From Liberibacter brunswickensis (GTDB taxonomy: Bacteria; Pseudomonadota; Alphaproteobacteria; Rhizobiales; Rhizobiaceae), in the NCBI RefSeq assembly GCF_036858155.1, contig NZ_JAAEJX010000017.1:1-13286 (forward strand): 13,286 nt of DNA, written 5' to 3'. How positions within the stretch are numbered: position 1 is the first letter of the stretch; every line of letters starts with the position of its first letter. The translations under genes were made by a program, and so were the position numbers. The notes beneath the pieces are model-generated. The model did no database searches. It was not told the origin of the DNA and saw only the letters and a program-made list of their open reading frames with translations. Positions 6,457 through 13,286 of the stretch are shown piece by piece.

Positions 6457-7710
6457 AATGAAATGGTATCAATTACTAAATACAAATGGTTTCATGATCC
6501 TGATTTGATACATATTCTTTCGTTGCTTAACAAAGGAAAAGAAAAATCTTGTATTGTCGGAGGATCTATTAGAAACTCTGTGATGAACTTAAGTGTTCAA
6601 GATATTGATATTGCAACGACAATTCTGCCTAATATTGTAATAAAAATTTTCTCTAATACAAATTATAAAGTTATTCCAACAGGCATTGCACATGGAACTG
6701 TAAAAGTAGTATACCGAAAAAAATGTTTTGATATTACAACTTTGAGAAGTGATCTAATTACTGATGGTCGTTATGCTAGAGTTATATTTACGCGTGATTG
6801 GAAAGCTGATTCTTTAAGAAGAGATTTTACTATTAATGCCTTATATGCAGATCAATATGGTAATATTATTGATTATGTTGGTGGTTTGAATGATATTAGT
6901 AATAATAAAATAAAATTTATTGGTAATGCAGATAATAGAATTGCAGAGGATTATCTTCGTATTCTTCGTTTTTTTCGCTTTTTTGCTTGCTATGGTAAAA
7001 ATAATAATATAGATCCTGATGGATTGGAAGCTAGTATAAATGCTAAAAAAGGTTTAAAAATACTTTCATCTGAACGCATATGGTCAGAAATAAAAAAGAT
7101 ACTAGAGGCAAAAAATCCTTTTGATGCAATTGTACATATGTATAATGGAGAGATATTCAAAGAAATATTCCTTGATGTACAAGAAAATTCTATTGATCAC
7201 TTATCAAAAGTTATTGAAGTAGAAAAAATATTCGAATTTAATGTTGATCCTTTACTTCGTTTTATTGTTCTTATTTCTTTGCAAGATAAGGATTCTATTT
7301 TATCTATCGCTAAAAAATTAAAGTTATCGCGTGAAGAAAGATATTTTTTGATTTCTTTTATTAGCTTTAATTTTTATAATGAAGTTCCTTCAACAAAGGA
7401 AATTAAACAATTATTTTATCTTTATGGCAAAAGAGTTATATTAGCAAAATTAAAATTGTTTTTAGCTATCTCTTATAAAAGAATTTCAGATAAAAATATC
7501 CATTATATACTTCAAATGTTGTCTGATATTGTGTATTGGGAAAAACCATTATTTCCATTAAGAGGAGATGATGTTTTAAGATATGGCATTCCTCAAGGTA
7601 AAAATTTAGGGAATATTTTATTTCGCTGTAAACAAGAATGGATTAATTCTTCTTTTCAATTATCCCGTGAAGATTTGCTTTGTTTTTTGCAACAGTTAAT
7701 ATCTTCTTAA
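6448..7710 (+). CDS. cca: CCA tRNA nucleotidyltransferase (CCA-adding enzyme)
   Basis: Class II nucleotidyltransferase that builds or repairs the 3' CCA end of tRNAs from CTP and ATP. Family landmarks appear in order: the nucleotide-binding GGSIRN (38-43), the metal-binding DID (Asp52, Asp54) within DIDIATT, PTGIAHGTV (77-85), RRDFTIN (124-130) followed by ALY, and EDYLRILRFFRF (167-178), the helix joining the neck. A helical body and tail of about 240 residues follows, giving 420 in total, normal for alphaproteobacterial members. Some related enzymes of this superfamily are poly(A) polymerases, but the motifs and the essential nature of CCA addition favour cca. No clear Shine-Dalgarno precedes either ATG at 6448 or ATG at 6463 (residue 6), so the start is uncertain by five residues. 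It lies 126 bases after yajC and converges with the glycosyltransferase gene. Confidence 0.9.
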   Translation: MGYNEMVSITKYKWFHDPDLIHILSLLNKGKEKSCIVGGSIRNSVMNLSVQDIDIATTILPNIVIKIFSNTNYKVIPTGIAHGTVKVVYRKKCFDITTLRSDLITDGRYARVIFTRDWKADSLRRDFTINALYADQYGNIIDYVGGLNDISNNKIKFIGNADNRIAEDYLRILRFFRFFACYGKNNNIDPDGLEASINAKKGLKILSSERIWSEIKKILEAKNPFDAIVHMYNGEIFKEIFLDVQENSIDHLSKVIEVEKIFEFNVDPLLRFIVLISLQDKDSILSIAKKLKLSREERYFLISFISFNFYNEVPSTKEIKQLFYLYGKRVILAKLKLFLAISYKRISDKNIHYILQMLSDIVYWEKPLFPLRGDDVLRYGIPQGKNLGNILFRCKQEWINSSFQLSREDLLCFLQQLISS

Positions 7711-7789
7711 AGAAATATATTAAAAATACTAAGAATTATATATTTTGCTGTTCATATTTTACATCTTTTTTGAACTAAATTAGCTTAGA

Positions 7790-8560
7790 TTAATAATTAT
7801 GTGAAAAAATTTTAGGAGATACATAAGGAAGATCTTTTCTCCAAGCATTATAGTGTAGGTGCCATTGATATCGTGTATTATAATAAAATTTTAAAGGCAA
7901 AAAAATAGTTTTGCTTTTTAATCTTCCTTTTTCAATAGAGCTGTCATTTGTATTAGCAGCTTCATATACTGCGCCAGGTTCTGTTACGAGAGAGGGAACA
8001 TTGTGTTCCCACCAATGTTTCATATCCATATCGATAGGACGAAATATATTTTTACGAATATTTAAAAGATCAATAGCAGCTTTTTTGCCGATAAAGTAAC
8101 CAGTAGTTCGAGGAGACAATATTCTGGGTTGTAGTATACAAAAATTTCCTGGGACTGTGCATAAACAATCAGTTTTTTTATTTTTTCTTCTTAAAGAATC
8201 AAACTTTATCAGAATATCGCTTATATCACATTTGCTTAAATGTAAAATTAATTTGTTAAATCCATCTGAAAAATCAGCGTCGTCTTCTAAAATCACTGCA
8301 CCTATATTTGAAGAATTTGCAATTTTTTTCCAAAGATCAATATGGCTCATATAGCAACCAATTTCAGGAATAGATAACAAACGTTTGAATTGGGATTTAC
8401 GCTTTTGATTATAAAATATTTGTTTACAAATAGGATTGTTGTCTCCATATATTGCATCAAAAAAAGAAAATTTAATATTAATACGTGAAGCACGATTGCA
8501 AAATTTTTCACGCCTTGTATGGGAAAAAGGAAGGCTTATTACATATATAGGAATCGACAT
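7790..8560 (-). CDS. Glycosyltransferase family 25 (LPS/LOS-type) protein
   Basis: A 256-residue cytoplasmic or membrane-associated enzyme likely to add a sugar to surface lipopolysaccharide or a related glycan. Family signatures are visible: YVISLP at 6-11 with a following basic RRE segment, FDAIYGD near 34-40, GCYMSHIDLWKKI (68-80, matching the GC-xxSH-xxx-W pattern), and ILEDDADF (90-97), whose acidic cluster corresponds to the EDD motif needed for sugar-nucleotide and metal binding. GYFIGKKAAIDLL near 152-165 also fits. There is no signal peptide or obvious transmembrane helix. ATG at 8560 is preceded by GGAG eleven bases upstream, slightly far. It stands apart from any sugar-biosynthesis cluster, so neither the donor nor the acceptor sugar can be named. 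Confidence 0.82.
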   Translation of the reverse strand: MSIPIYVISLPFSHTRREKFCNRASRINIKFSFFDAIYGDNNPICKQIFYNQKRKSQFKRLLSIPEIGCYMSHIDLWKKIANSSNIGAVILEDDADFSDGFNKLILHLSKCDISDILIKFDSLRRKNKKTDCLCTVPGNFCILQPRILSPRTTGYFIGKKAAIDLLNIRKNIFRPIDMDMKHWWEHNVPSLVTEPGAVYEAANTNDSSIEKGRLKSKTIFLPLKFYYNTRYQWHLHYNAWRKDLPYVSPKIFSHNY

Positions 8561-8737
8561 TAATTTTAAAACTCCATAAAAACGTCAATATGATAAGTAA
8601 ATTTTTTATTTAAAAAACAATTTAGTAATACATCACGGAACTTAGTTTAATTTTATATAAATAATTAGATCTTATTACCTTTATATATTAGTTTTTATGT
8701 TTTTGATCGAAAATATAATACTTAAGTTTATATTTTT

Positions 8738-9460
8738 TTATCTTCGTGATAGTTTTGTTTTTTTTACTTGTCTACCATAATACATATTATTATCTGAATA
8801 TGTATATTTTGCAGCAACAATCTCTATTCTCATTTGAATTATATAACAAAATGAAGTTAGAAGGAGATAAATCAAAGCAAGTTCACAGTAAATGATAAGA
8901 GGCTGATAAGTAGTTGATACGATTCTCTGTGCTGTTTGAAAAATTTCTGGAATAGTGACGGTAGAGGCAAGTGATGTGCTTTTCAGGATCGATATGAATT
9001 CACTTGATAAAGGTGCAGCAGATGTAGAAATAGTCTGTGGCAATATAACATGACGCATAGTTTGTTTCCATGTTAATCCAATAGAATAAGAAGCATCCCA
9101 TTGTCCTCGAGGGATTGAGACGATAGAGGAACGTATTATCTCTGATATATAAGCAGAAAAATTAAGTGTTAGGCTTATAACAATAGCAACGAATGAATCG
9201 AATATTATACCTATGTGGGGTAGTCCGTAAAATATTATAAATAATAATACTAAAAGAGGAATTCCTCTAAAAATCCACACGTAAAGTTGCATAATTAAAG
9301 ATATTATACCTGGGAAAAAAATTCTGGTAATAGCTATGAAAATACCAACTATAATACTTAGAATAAAAGATATTGATGCAATTGGTAAAGTAAAAATGAT
9401 GGCAGCGTAAAGAAGTTGCGGAAAAGAATCTATAATTAAATTAAACCAATCATATTGCAT
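8738..9460 (-). CDS. Polar amino acid ABC transporter, permease subunit
   Basis: An inner-membrane channel subunit of the HisM/GlnP family for uptake of polar amino acids. At 240 residues it shows about five hydrophobic segments (roughly 17-45, 52-80, 88-106, 147-165, 187-210). The cytoplasmic EAA loop that docks the ATPase is intact: SEIIRSSIVSIPRGQWDAS with Gly119, Gln120, Ala123 and Gly128. I choose ATG at 9460 over an in-frame TTG at 9475, because GGAAG (9473-9469) lies exactly eight bases before the ATG and overlaps the TTG. It begins 34 bases after the binding-protein gene, so the two form an operon. No gene for the ATPase is present on either side. The tail after residue 215 is basic and rich in Tyr, Asn and Lys. 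Substrate cannot be assigned from sequence. Confidence 0.88.
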   Translation of the reverse strand: MQYDWFNLIIDSFPQLLYAAIIFTLPIASISFILSIIVGIFIAITRIFFPGIISLIMQLYVWIFRGIPLLVLLFIIFYGLPHIGIIFDSFVAIVISLTLNFSAYISEIIRSSIVSIPRGQWDASYSIGLTWKQTMRHVILPQTISTSAAPLSSEFISILKSTSLASTVTIPEIFQTAQRIVSTTYQPLIIYCELALIYLLLTSFCYIIQMRIEIVAAKYTYSDNNMYYGRQVKKTKLSRR

Positions 9461-9494
9461 TAAATTATCTTCCAAAAATAAAATATATTTTTAG

Positions 9495-10319
9495 TTATGA
9501 AGAGCAAACTTTGACATTTGATATCACACTTTCGTCAAAATATTTATCAAATATTTTTTTATAAGTACCATCTAGATATATTTCGCATAAGGCTTCGTTA
9601 ATAGATTTCTTTAGTGTAGTATCATCTTTTCGTAACATGAAAGCTATAGAATTGTTGTTTTTTATGTGATCGGCAATCTTGAATAGACGTCCATCATTAG
9701 GTCGAATTTCTAAAAAATTTAGAAAAGGGATATCAGGTATCATAGTTGCATCAGCTCTTTTGCTTAATAACAATTGCAATGATTGTTCAAAATTATTACT
9801 AAATATTAATTTAGATGTTAATTCTTTAGCAAATTGAGAAAGGTCTGTTCCAAGTATTTGTACAACTTTTTTCTTTTCTAGATCTTTAAAACTGTGAATA
9901 TTATTTTCATTTATACGCACTATTAACAACAAATTATGTGTAATATAAGGAGTAGAAAAAATATATTTTTTTAGCCTGTTTGGTGTAATGGCAACGTTAA
10001 CTAAAACATCGTAAAAGTTGGTATCAAGTCCAGCAATTAGTCCGCTTACTGCTGTTTCAAAAAATTCTATTTTTAAATTAAGTCGATTGGCTATATCTTT
10101 TATAATTTCAATATCAAATCCTATTAGTTCACCTATGCCGTTTTTAGAATGAAAACTATGGGGAGGATATATTCCATCTGTTCCAACTCGTAGAACTGAT
10201 CTTTTTTCTTTATCACAAGGATATAAAACAGAATAGCAAGGAGAAATAATAAGTAACAAAGCACAAAGTATATATTTTGGAAAAAATATGCTTCTTAAAT
10301 GCAAAATGATACGATGCAT
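9495..10319 (-). CDS. Polar amino acid ABC transporter, periplasmic binding protein
   Basis: Family 3 extracellular solute-binding protein, 274 residues, that would capture an amino acid in the periplasm and deliver it to the adjacent permease. Residues 1 to about 33 form a signal peptide with a basic start and a hydrophobic core (about 16-32); it does not match a lipobox, so the protein is probably free in the periplasm. The fold's signatures are RVGTDGIYPPHSF (44-56), GFDIEIIKDIA (67-77) and ITPNRLKKYIFSTPY (111-125), in which Arg115 is the expected contact for the ligand carboxylate. A second lobe contains RADATMIPD, the usual position of the Asp that binds the ligand amino group. The start is ATG with AGAGGA about ten bases upstream. 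It lies 103 bases downstream of the ispA-like gene on the same strand. Confidence 0.88.
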   Translation of the reverse strand: MHRIILHLRSIFFPKYILCALLLIISPCYSVLYPCDKEKRSVLRVGTDGIYPPHSFHSKNGIGELIGFDIEIIKDIANRLNLKIEFFETAVSGLIAGLDTNFYDVLVNVAITPNRLKKYIFSTPYITHNLLLIVRINENNIHSFKDLEKKKVVQILGTDLSQFAKELTSKLIFSNNFEQSLQLLLSKRADATMIPDIPFLNFLEIRPNDGRLFKIADHIKNNNSIAFMLRKDDTTLKKSINEALCEIYLDGTYKKIFDKYFDESVISNVKVCSS

Positions 10320-10422
10320 AAATTATATTTCCTCTCATTTTTTTCATTTTATTACCTTGATTCTTTTTAATTCTATTCTTTTTTACAAAAAATGTACTGT
10401 ACTTTGTTTTAAAATTATTATT

Positions 10423-11334
10423 TTATCCATTGTATTTATTTGTTTTTGAAGAAATGTAATTAACAATTTCTATTAAAAACTGTGATTTTTTCCCATATGA
10501 GCTAATAACTTTAGTTATTCTTTGATTTATTCGATTTATTTCTTCTTCTATCCACTTTTTACCTTTAATTTTAACAAAGCTATTATTTTTATTAGTTGCA
10601 TTTTTAGCTGAATTTTTTTTTGTTTTGGAATTATTATCTTCAAAATCAATTAAGTCATCAACTAATTGAAAAATAATTCCTAAATTTTCTCCAAAAAAAC
10701 GTAACCGATCCTTTTCTTCTTCACTTGCATGTGCAAGGATAGCTCCTACTTCACAAGCAAAGCGCATGAGTGCTCCTGTTTTCATTTCCTGTATCATAAA
10801 CATATGTTTTTCATCTATAAATTTGTCTTGAATATCCAGCATTTGTCCACCTAGCATGCCTTGTATCCCTATATTGCGTGTTAGCGAAATAATTAATTCA
10901 GATCTTATGCTATCTTCTAGTTTAGTTTCTGGAGAACAAATGATTTCAAATGCATAGGTTAATAAGCTATTTCCAGCAAGTATAGCAGTAACTTCATCGT
11001 ATTGAATATGTACTGTAGGCTTACCACGGCGAATATATCCATTGTCCATTGCTGGAAGATCATCATGAATTAGAGAATAACAGTGTACACATTCTATAGC
11101 AGCACCAATGCGCAATGCTGTTGAATGCTTATCTGTATTAAATAAGGAATAACATTCAGTTGCCAAAAACGATCGTATTTTTTTCCCTCCATGTAATGCA
11201 TAACGAATAGCAGAAAGTAATCGGTCATTGTGCTGTTTTGTTATATGACACGATGTGTCTGATAATAGTTTATCTAATAGATTGTCTACTCTTGCGGAGT
11301 TTTCTTGTAATTTAGATAGCAAAGTATTATTCAT
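10423..11334 (-). CDS. ispA: Polyprenyl synthetase, farnesyl diphosphate synthase type
   Basis: Condenses isopentenyl diphosphate with allylic diphosphates to make short-chain prenyl diphosphates (probably C15) for undecaprenyl, quinone and related lipids. Motifs: GGKKIR (49-54); the first aspartate-rich motif as DDLPAMD (91-97) in the context SLIHDD, as in E. coli IspA; RRGKPTVH (102-109); KTG (185-187); and the second aspartate motif DDLID (226-230) after FQLV. Tyr and Ser, small to medium, upstream of the first motif resemble the C15 enzyme. The segment after the second motif (235-258) is an Asn/Lys/Ser-rich stretch where homologues have an ordered GK...GKST-type loop, and it looks degraded by A/T bias. 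ATG has AGGA seven bases upstream. It diverges from the tadG-like gene. The product chain length is inferred. Confidence 0.88.
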   Translation of the reverse strand: MNNTLLSKLQENSARVDNLLDKLLSDTSCHITKQHNDRLLSAIRYALHGGKKIRSFLATECYSLFNTDKHSTALRIGAAIECVHCYSLIHDDLPAMDNGYIRRGKPTVHIQYDEVTAILAGNSLLTYAFEIICSPETKLEDSIRSELIISLTRNIGIQGMLGGQMLDIQDKFIDEKHMFMIQEMKTGALMRFACEVGAILAHASEEEKDRLRFFGENLGIIFQLVDDLIDFEDNNSKTKKNSAKNATNKNNSFVKIKGKKWIEEEINRINQRITKVISSYGKKSQFLIEIVNYISSKTNKYNG

Positions 11335-11361
11335 TAGTTTATCCTGTTTTCCTTTACTTAT

Positions 11362-11383
11362 TGTATTAGTATACTTTAATACA
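11362..11383 (-). promoter_or_regulatory. Inverted repeat overlapping a possible ispA -10 box
   Basis: TGTATTA (11362-11368) and TAATACA (11377-11383) are perfect complements around an 8-base centre. Read on the minus strand, TATACT (11373-11368), five of six matches to the -10 consensus, lies in the middle, about 34 bases before the ispA start; a matching -35 is weak. The layout suits a repressor that blocks the promoter, but the promoter itself is tentative. Confidence 0.3.
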
Positions 11384-11465
11384 TAAGATTAAGAAAACAT
11401 TGGAAAAAATATAAGAAAAAATTTATATAATTTTTAAAACTTAAAATTAGAAAATTTCTATATAG

Positions 11466-11488
11466 ATGATACACACGTAATGTATCAT
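11466..11488. repeat. Perfect 8-bp inverted repeat with 7-base loop
   Basis: ATGATACA (11466-11473), loop CACGTAA, TGTATCAT (11481-11488). It sits between two divergently transcribed genes, about 130 bases from ispA and 255 from the tadG-like start. No T tract follows on either strand, so a terminator is unlikely; a DNA-binding site or part of a leader or small RNA are possible. Confidence 0.4.
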
Positions 11489-11743
11489 TGAAAATGTTTT
11501 CTATAAATCGATAATTTATAATTATATATAGGAAAGTAAAGATAATTTACTATAATATAGTTCTTATTGTAAATTTATGAAAATAAATTTTTTATCTGAT
11601 TACTTATCATTTATTAAAATAGTTTATTGATTTTATGTACATTAATATTTTCCATTAAAAATTACTATTTATTTCAACAAATTATCTCGTAAATTAAAAG
11701 AAGATAATTTGGTTTTTAATTTTATTTTATAAAAGATTTTTCA

Positions 11744-13003
11744 ATGTATTTGTTAAGCAAATTATTCCTTTACTTTAAAAAAGGCATTTTTTCTGAAAAA
11801 GCAAATTTTTCTATTATTTTCGCTTTGGCCTGTTTTTCTATAATATTGTCTACATTTTTTTTGATTTATCTTTTAGATTGGTATCATAAAAAATCTTCTA
11901 TGGACGATGCTAATAATTCTGCTATTTTGGCTGGCGCATCAAGGATGGTATCTAATTTATATAGTTTAGGTGATAACATTTCAAATCATGCGAAGAGAGC
12001 TTTAGTAGAAAATACAAAAAATTTTATTAGAAATCATATCAAAGAAACTTTACTTAAAAATTATGCTTTATTTAAACGCGAAGAAATATATAACATTGTG
12101 AAAAATTCTAGTATTTTTATTTCGCAGAAGATGAGTAGTATAAGAAGTTCATCTAATCTATTAAGCAATAATTCTAATGTTCAAATTGGTAAAAATTTTT
12201 ATCATCTAGATGTCACAACATCTTATGAAAATAATTTTCAATTTATAGAAGATCTTCTTGATAATAAAAATTACAATCAAAAGATTGTATCTTTTGTTTC
12301 TGCTCTTTTGACAATAGAGACAGGAGAACGTCCTATTTTTTTTGTGGAGCTAGTTCTTGATCTTTCTAATTCAATGAATTGTGCTATTAATTCAAATTCT
12401 ATTTGTAAAAATAAAGATGATGCTAAAATAACAGCACTAAAAAATTCTGTTATTAATTTACTTGATGTAATAAATAGTTCAATTACTAAAAAAGAAGTAT
12501 TTATGGGATTGATAGGATATACAACGCGTGTTGAAAAGAATATAAAACCATCTTTTGAAATTGATGAAATCCGAAAATATGTCAAAGATATGAATGCTAT
12601 CGAGACAGGACTCACTGATTCAACTCCTGCAATGAATAAAGCTTATCAAATATTGACTTCTGATAAAAAGAGATCTTTTTTAGTTAATCTATTCCGTAGT
12701 AGGACGAAAATTCCTTCTCTTAATTTTCAGAAATATATCGTATTTTTGACAGATGGAGAAAACAATAATTCAGAAAGCAATACTAAAACAATTAAAATAT
12801 GCGAAAAAGCTAGGAACAATTCTATAAAAATAATTACTGTATCGCTAGGTACTTCTGATAGATCACAAAATTTTTTAAAAAAATGTGTTGGTTCTCCCGA
12901 GTATCATTATGATGTCAAAAATATTTCTTCTCTTTTACAAGTATTCAAAGATATTTTTCAAACAATTATTCATCGTAAGTATCAAGTAAGAATATTAGAA
13001 TGA
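11744..13003 (+). CDS. TadG-like pilus-assembly protein with von Willebrand A domain
   Basis: A 419-residue membrane-anchored protein. After a short basic start, residues 22-45 form one transmembrane helix, followed by DDANNSAILAGAS (54-66), the pattern that follows the anchor in TadE/TadG-type proteins of the tight-adherence (Flp pilus) system. A middle region of about 130 residues is Asn/Ser-rich. The vWA domain runs from about 198 to 410: metal-site motif DLSNS (206-210), Thr near 291-294 in TGLTDST, and VFLTDGEN (333-340) with Asp337, so the MIDAS is complete. Cys213, Cys221, Cys353 and Cys381 could form disulfides outside the inner membrane. TadG-type proteins are thought to aid pilus assembly or cell-surface anchoring. 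No other tad/cpa gene is seen here. The ATG lacks a good ribosome site. Exact orthology to TadG is inferred. Confidence 0.75.
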   Translation: MYLLSKLFLYFKKGIFSEKANFSIIFALACFSIILSTFFLIYLLDWYHKKSSMDDANNSAILAGASRMVSNLYSLGDNISNHAKRALVENTKNFIRNHIKETLLKNYALFKREEIYNIVKNSSIFISQKMSSIRSSSNLLSNNSNVQIGKNFYHLDVTTSYENNFQFIEDLLDNKNYNQKIVSFVSALLTIETGERPIFFVELVLDLSNSMNCAINSNSICKNKDDAKITALKNSVINLLDVINSSITKKEVFMGLIGYTTRVEKNIKPSFEIDEIRKYVKDMNAIETGLTDSTPAMNKAYQILTSDKKRSFLVNLFRSRTKIPSLNFQKYIVFLTDGENNNSESNTKTIKICEKARNNSIKIITVSLGTSDRSQNFLKKCVGSPEYHYDVKNISSLLQVFKDIFQTIIHRKYQVRILE

Positions 13004-13089
13004 ATGATTTTAAATATACTATATCTATTCTCTCATATGAGTTGATTAGATATTATTTTATAAATAAGAAAAATCATATTTTTAAAAAG

Positions 13090-13116
13090 ATATCTTAAGA
13101 TATATCCTTATTTTTT
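13090..13116 (+). terminator. Possible AT-rich terminator of the tadG-like gene
   Basis: ATATCTTAAGATAT (13090-13103) is a perfect 14-base palindrome preceded by an A run and followed, after ATCCTTA, by six T (13111-13116). The position, 87 bases after the stop codon, fits a terminator, but the stem has only two G:C pairs, so termination efficiency is doubtful. Confidence 0.3.
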
Positions 13117-13244
13117 CTATTTCCCAAATTAATAAGATGTTATATAAATACATATATAACTTATAAATAATTATCATATAAAACTATGAAATTTTAATGC
13201 ATTTTTATGACAATATTAATTTATTATATTAAAAGTGATTTGCT

Positions 13245-13250
13245 TATAAT
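13245..13250 (+). promoter_or_regulatory. Candidate -10 box of the gene at the right edge
   Basis: A perfect TATAAT lies 24 bases before the ATG at 13274, which would give a leader of about 17 bases. No clear -35 at the right distance is visible, and in this AT-rich background a lone TATAAT is weak evidence. Confidence 0.3.
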
Positions 13251-13273
13251 TTTTAAACGAATAGAAGGTGTAA

Positions 13274-13286
13274 ATGATATTTAAAT
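13274..13286 (+). CDS. Start of an unidentified gene, cut by the window edge
   Basis: ATG at 13274 is preceded by GAAGGTG (13265-13270), a good ribosome site with AAGG five bases from the start, and by a TATAAT at 13245-13250. Only four codons (MIFK) are visible, so no product can be named. It lies on the same strand as the tadG-like gene and could be another envelope or pilus gene, but that is a guess from position. Confidence 0.4.

Larger units (their letters stand above)
11335..11743. other. Divergent spacer between ispA and the tadG-like gene
   Basis: A 409-base, very AT-rich stretch with no gene I can support. It holds several inverted repeats: TGTATTA/TAATACA (11362-11383), ATGATACA/TGTATCAT (11466-11488), AGTAAA-GATAA-TTTACT (about 11534-11550) and, just beyond, ACTATA-A-TATAGT. 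No convincing promoter is seen close to the tadG-like ATG, and the bases before that ATG carry no good ribosome site. Confidence 0.6.
13004..13273. other. AT-rich spacer after the tadG-like gene
   Basis: No gene recognised in these 270 bases. The first half contains the terminator-like palindrome (13090-13116). The second half ends in a TATAAT (13245-13250) and a ribosome site that precede a possible new gene. Confidence 0.5.

Noticed and set aside
7911..8354. Two + strand open frames opposite the glycosyltransferase gene
   Set aside because: Both lie antisense to a gene with clear family motifs and have no plausible ribosome sites.
9461..9475. TTG start at 9475 for the ABC permease
   Set aside because: The TTG overlaps GGAAG, which is ideally spaced for the ATG at 9460, so the shorter protein is preferred.
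12277..12615. 112-codon open frame on the - strand inside the tadG-like gene
   Set aside because: It is opposite the conserved metal-site region of the vWA domain; its length reflects low stop frequency on that strand.
1..13286. tRNA, rRNA, insertion sequence, prophage or CRISPR features
   Set aside because: Scanning by eye found no T-loop-like GTTCGA context in a cloverleaf, no transposase or integrase motifs and no regularly spaced repeats.

Overview
The window is AT-rich chromosomal DNA (roughly 30% GC by eye, lower between genes) from an alphaproteobacterium of the Rhizobiales. The pointers are an IalB-family exported protein beside rlmN, a gltX-lysS pair with a class II lysyl-tRNA synthetase, a short YajC, and a TadG-like pilus-assembly protein. 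Strong A/T bias, long gene-poor spacers and a thinned gene set fit a host-restricted, genome-reduced relative of Rhizobiaceae. 'Candidatus Liberibacter' is my best guess, from recognition of protein families and not from any search. I see no tRNA, rRNA, insertion sequence, prophage or CRISPR array.

Layout. 1-616 is a gene-free, very AT-rich stretch ending in the promoter/leader of an IalB-like exported protein (617-1174, +). Next come rlmN (1290-2453, +), then on the other strand lysS and gltX (2559-5541, transcribed gltX then lysS, one base apart). A 432-base divergent spacer holds candidate promoters for gltX and yajC, including perfect palindromes. On the + strand follow yajC (5974-6321, without secD/secF next to it) and the CCA-adding enzyme (6448-7710). 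A minus-strand run follows: a family-25 glycosyltransferase (7790-8560), a polar amino acid ABC permease (8738-9460), its binding protein (9495-10319) and an IspA-type prenyl synthase (10423-11334). A 409-base divergent spacer with two clear inverted repeats separates these from a TadG-like von Willebrand A protein (11744-13003, +). The last bases look like the start of one further + strand gene.

How they work together. Four genes serve translation (RlmN for rRNA/tRNA methylation, GltX and LysS for tRNA charging, Cca for tRNA 3' ends). The rest are envelope functions: YajC with the Sec translocon, a glycosyltransferase for surface glycan, amino acid import, prenyl diphosphate supply for undecaprenyl/quinone synthesis, an IalB-like exported protein and a pilus-type vWA protein. 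This is a housekeeping region, and I did not find a clear new multi-gene system. The more unusual signals are regulatory or structural: palindromes in the gltX promoter and leader, an A8 tract at the gltX/lysS junction, a 10-mer shared between the yajC promoter and the cca start, an uptake cassette with no ATPase gene, and inverted repeats between ispA and the pilus-like gene.
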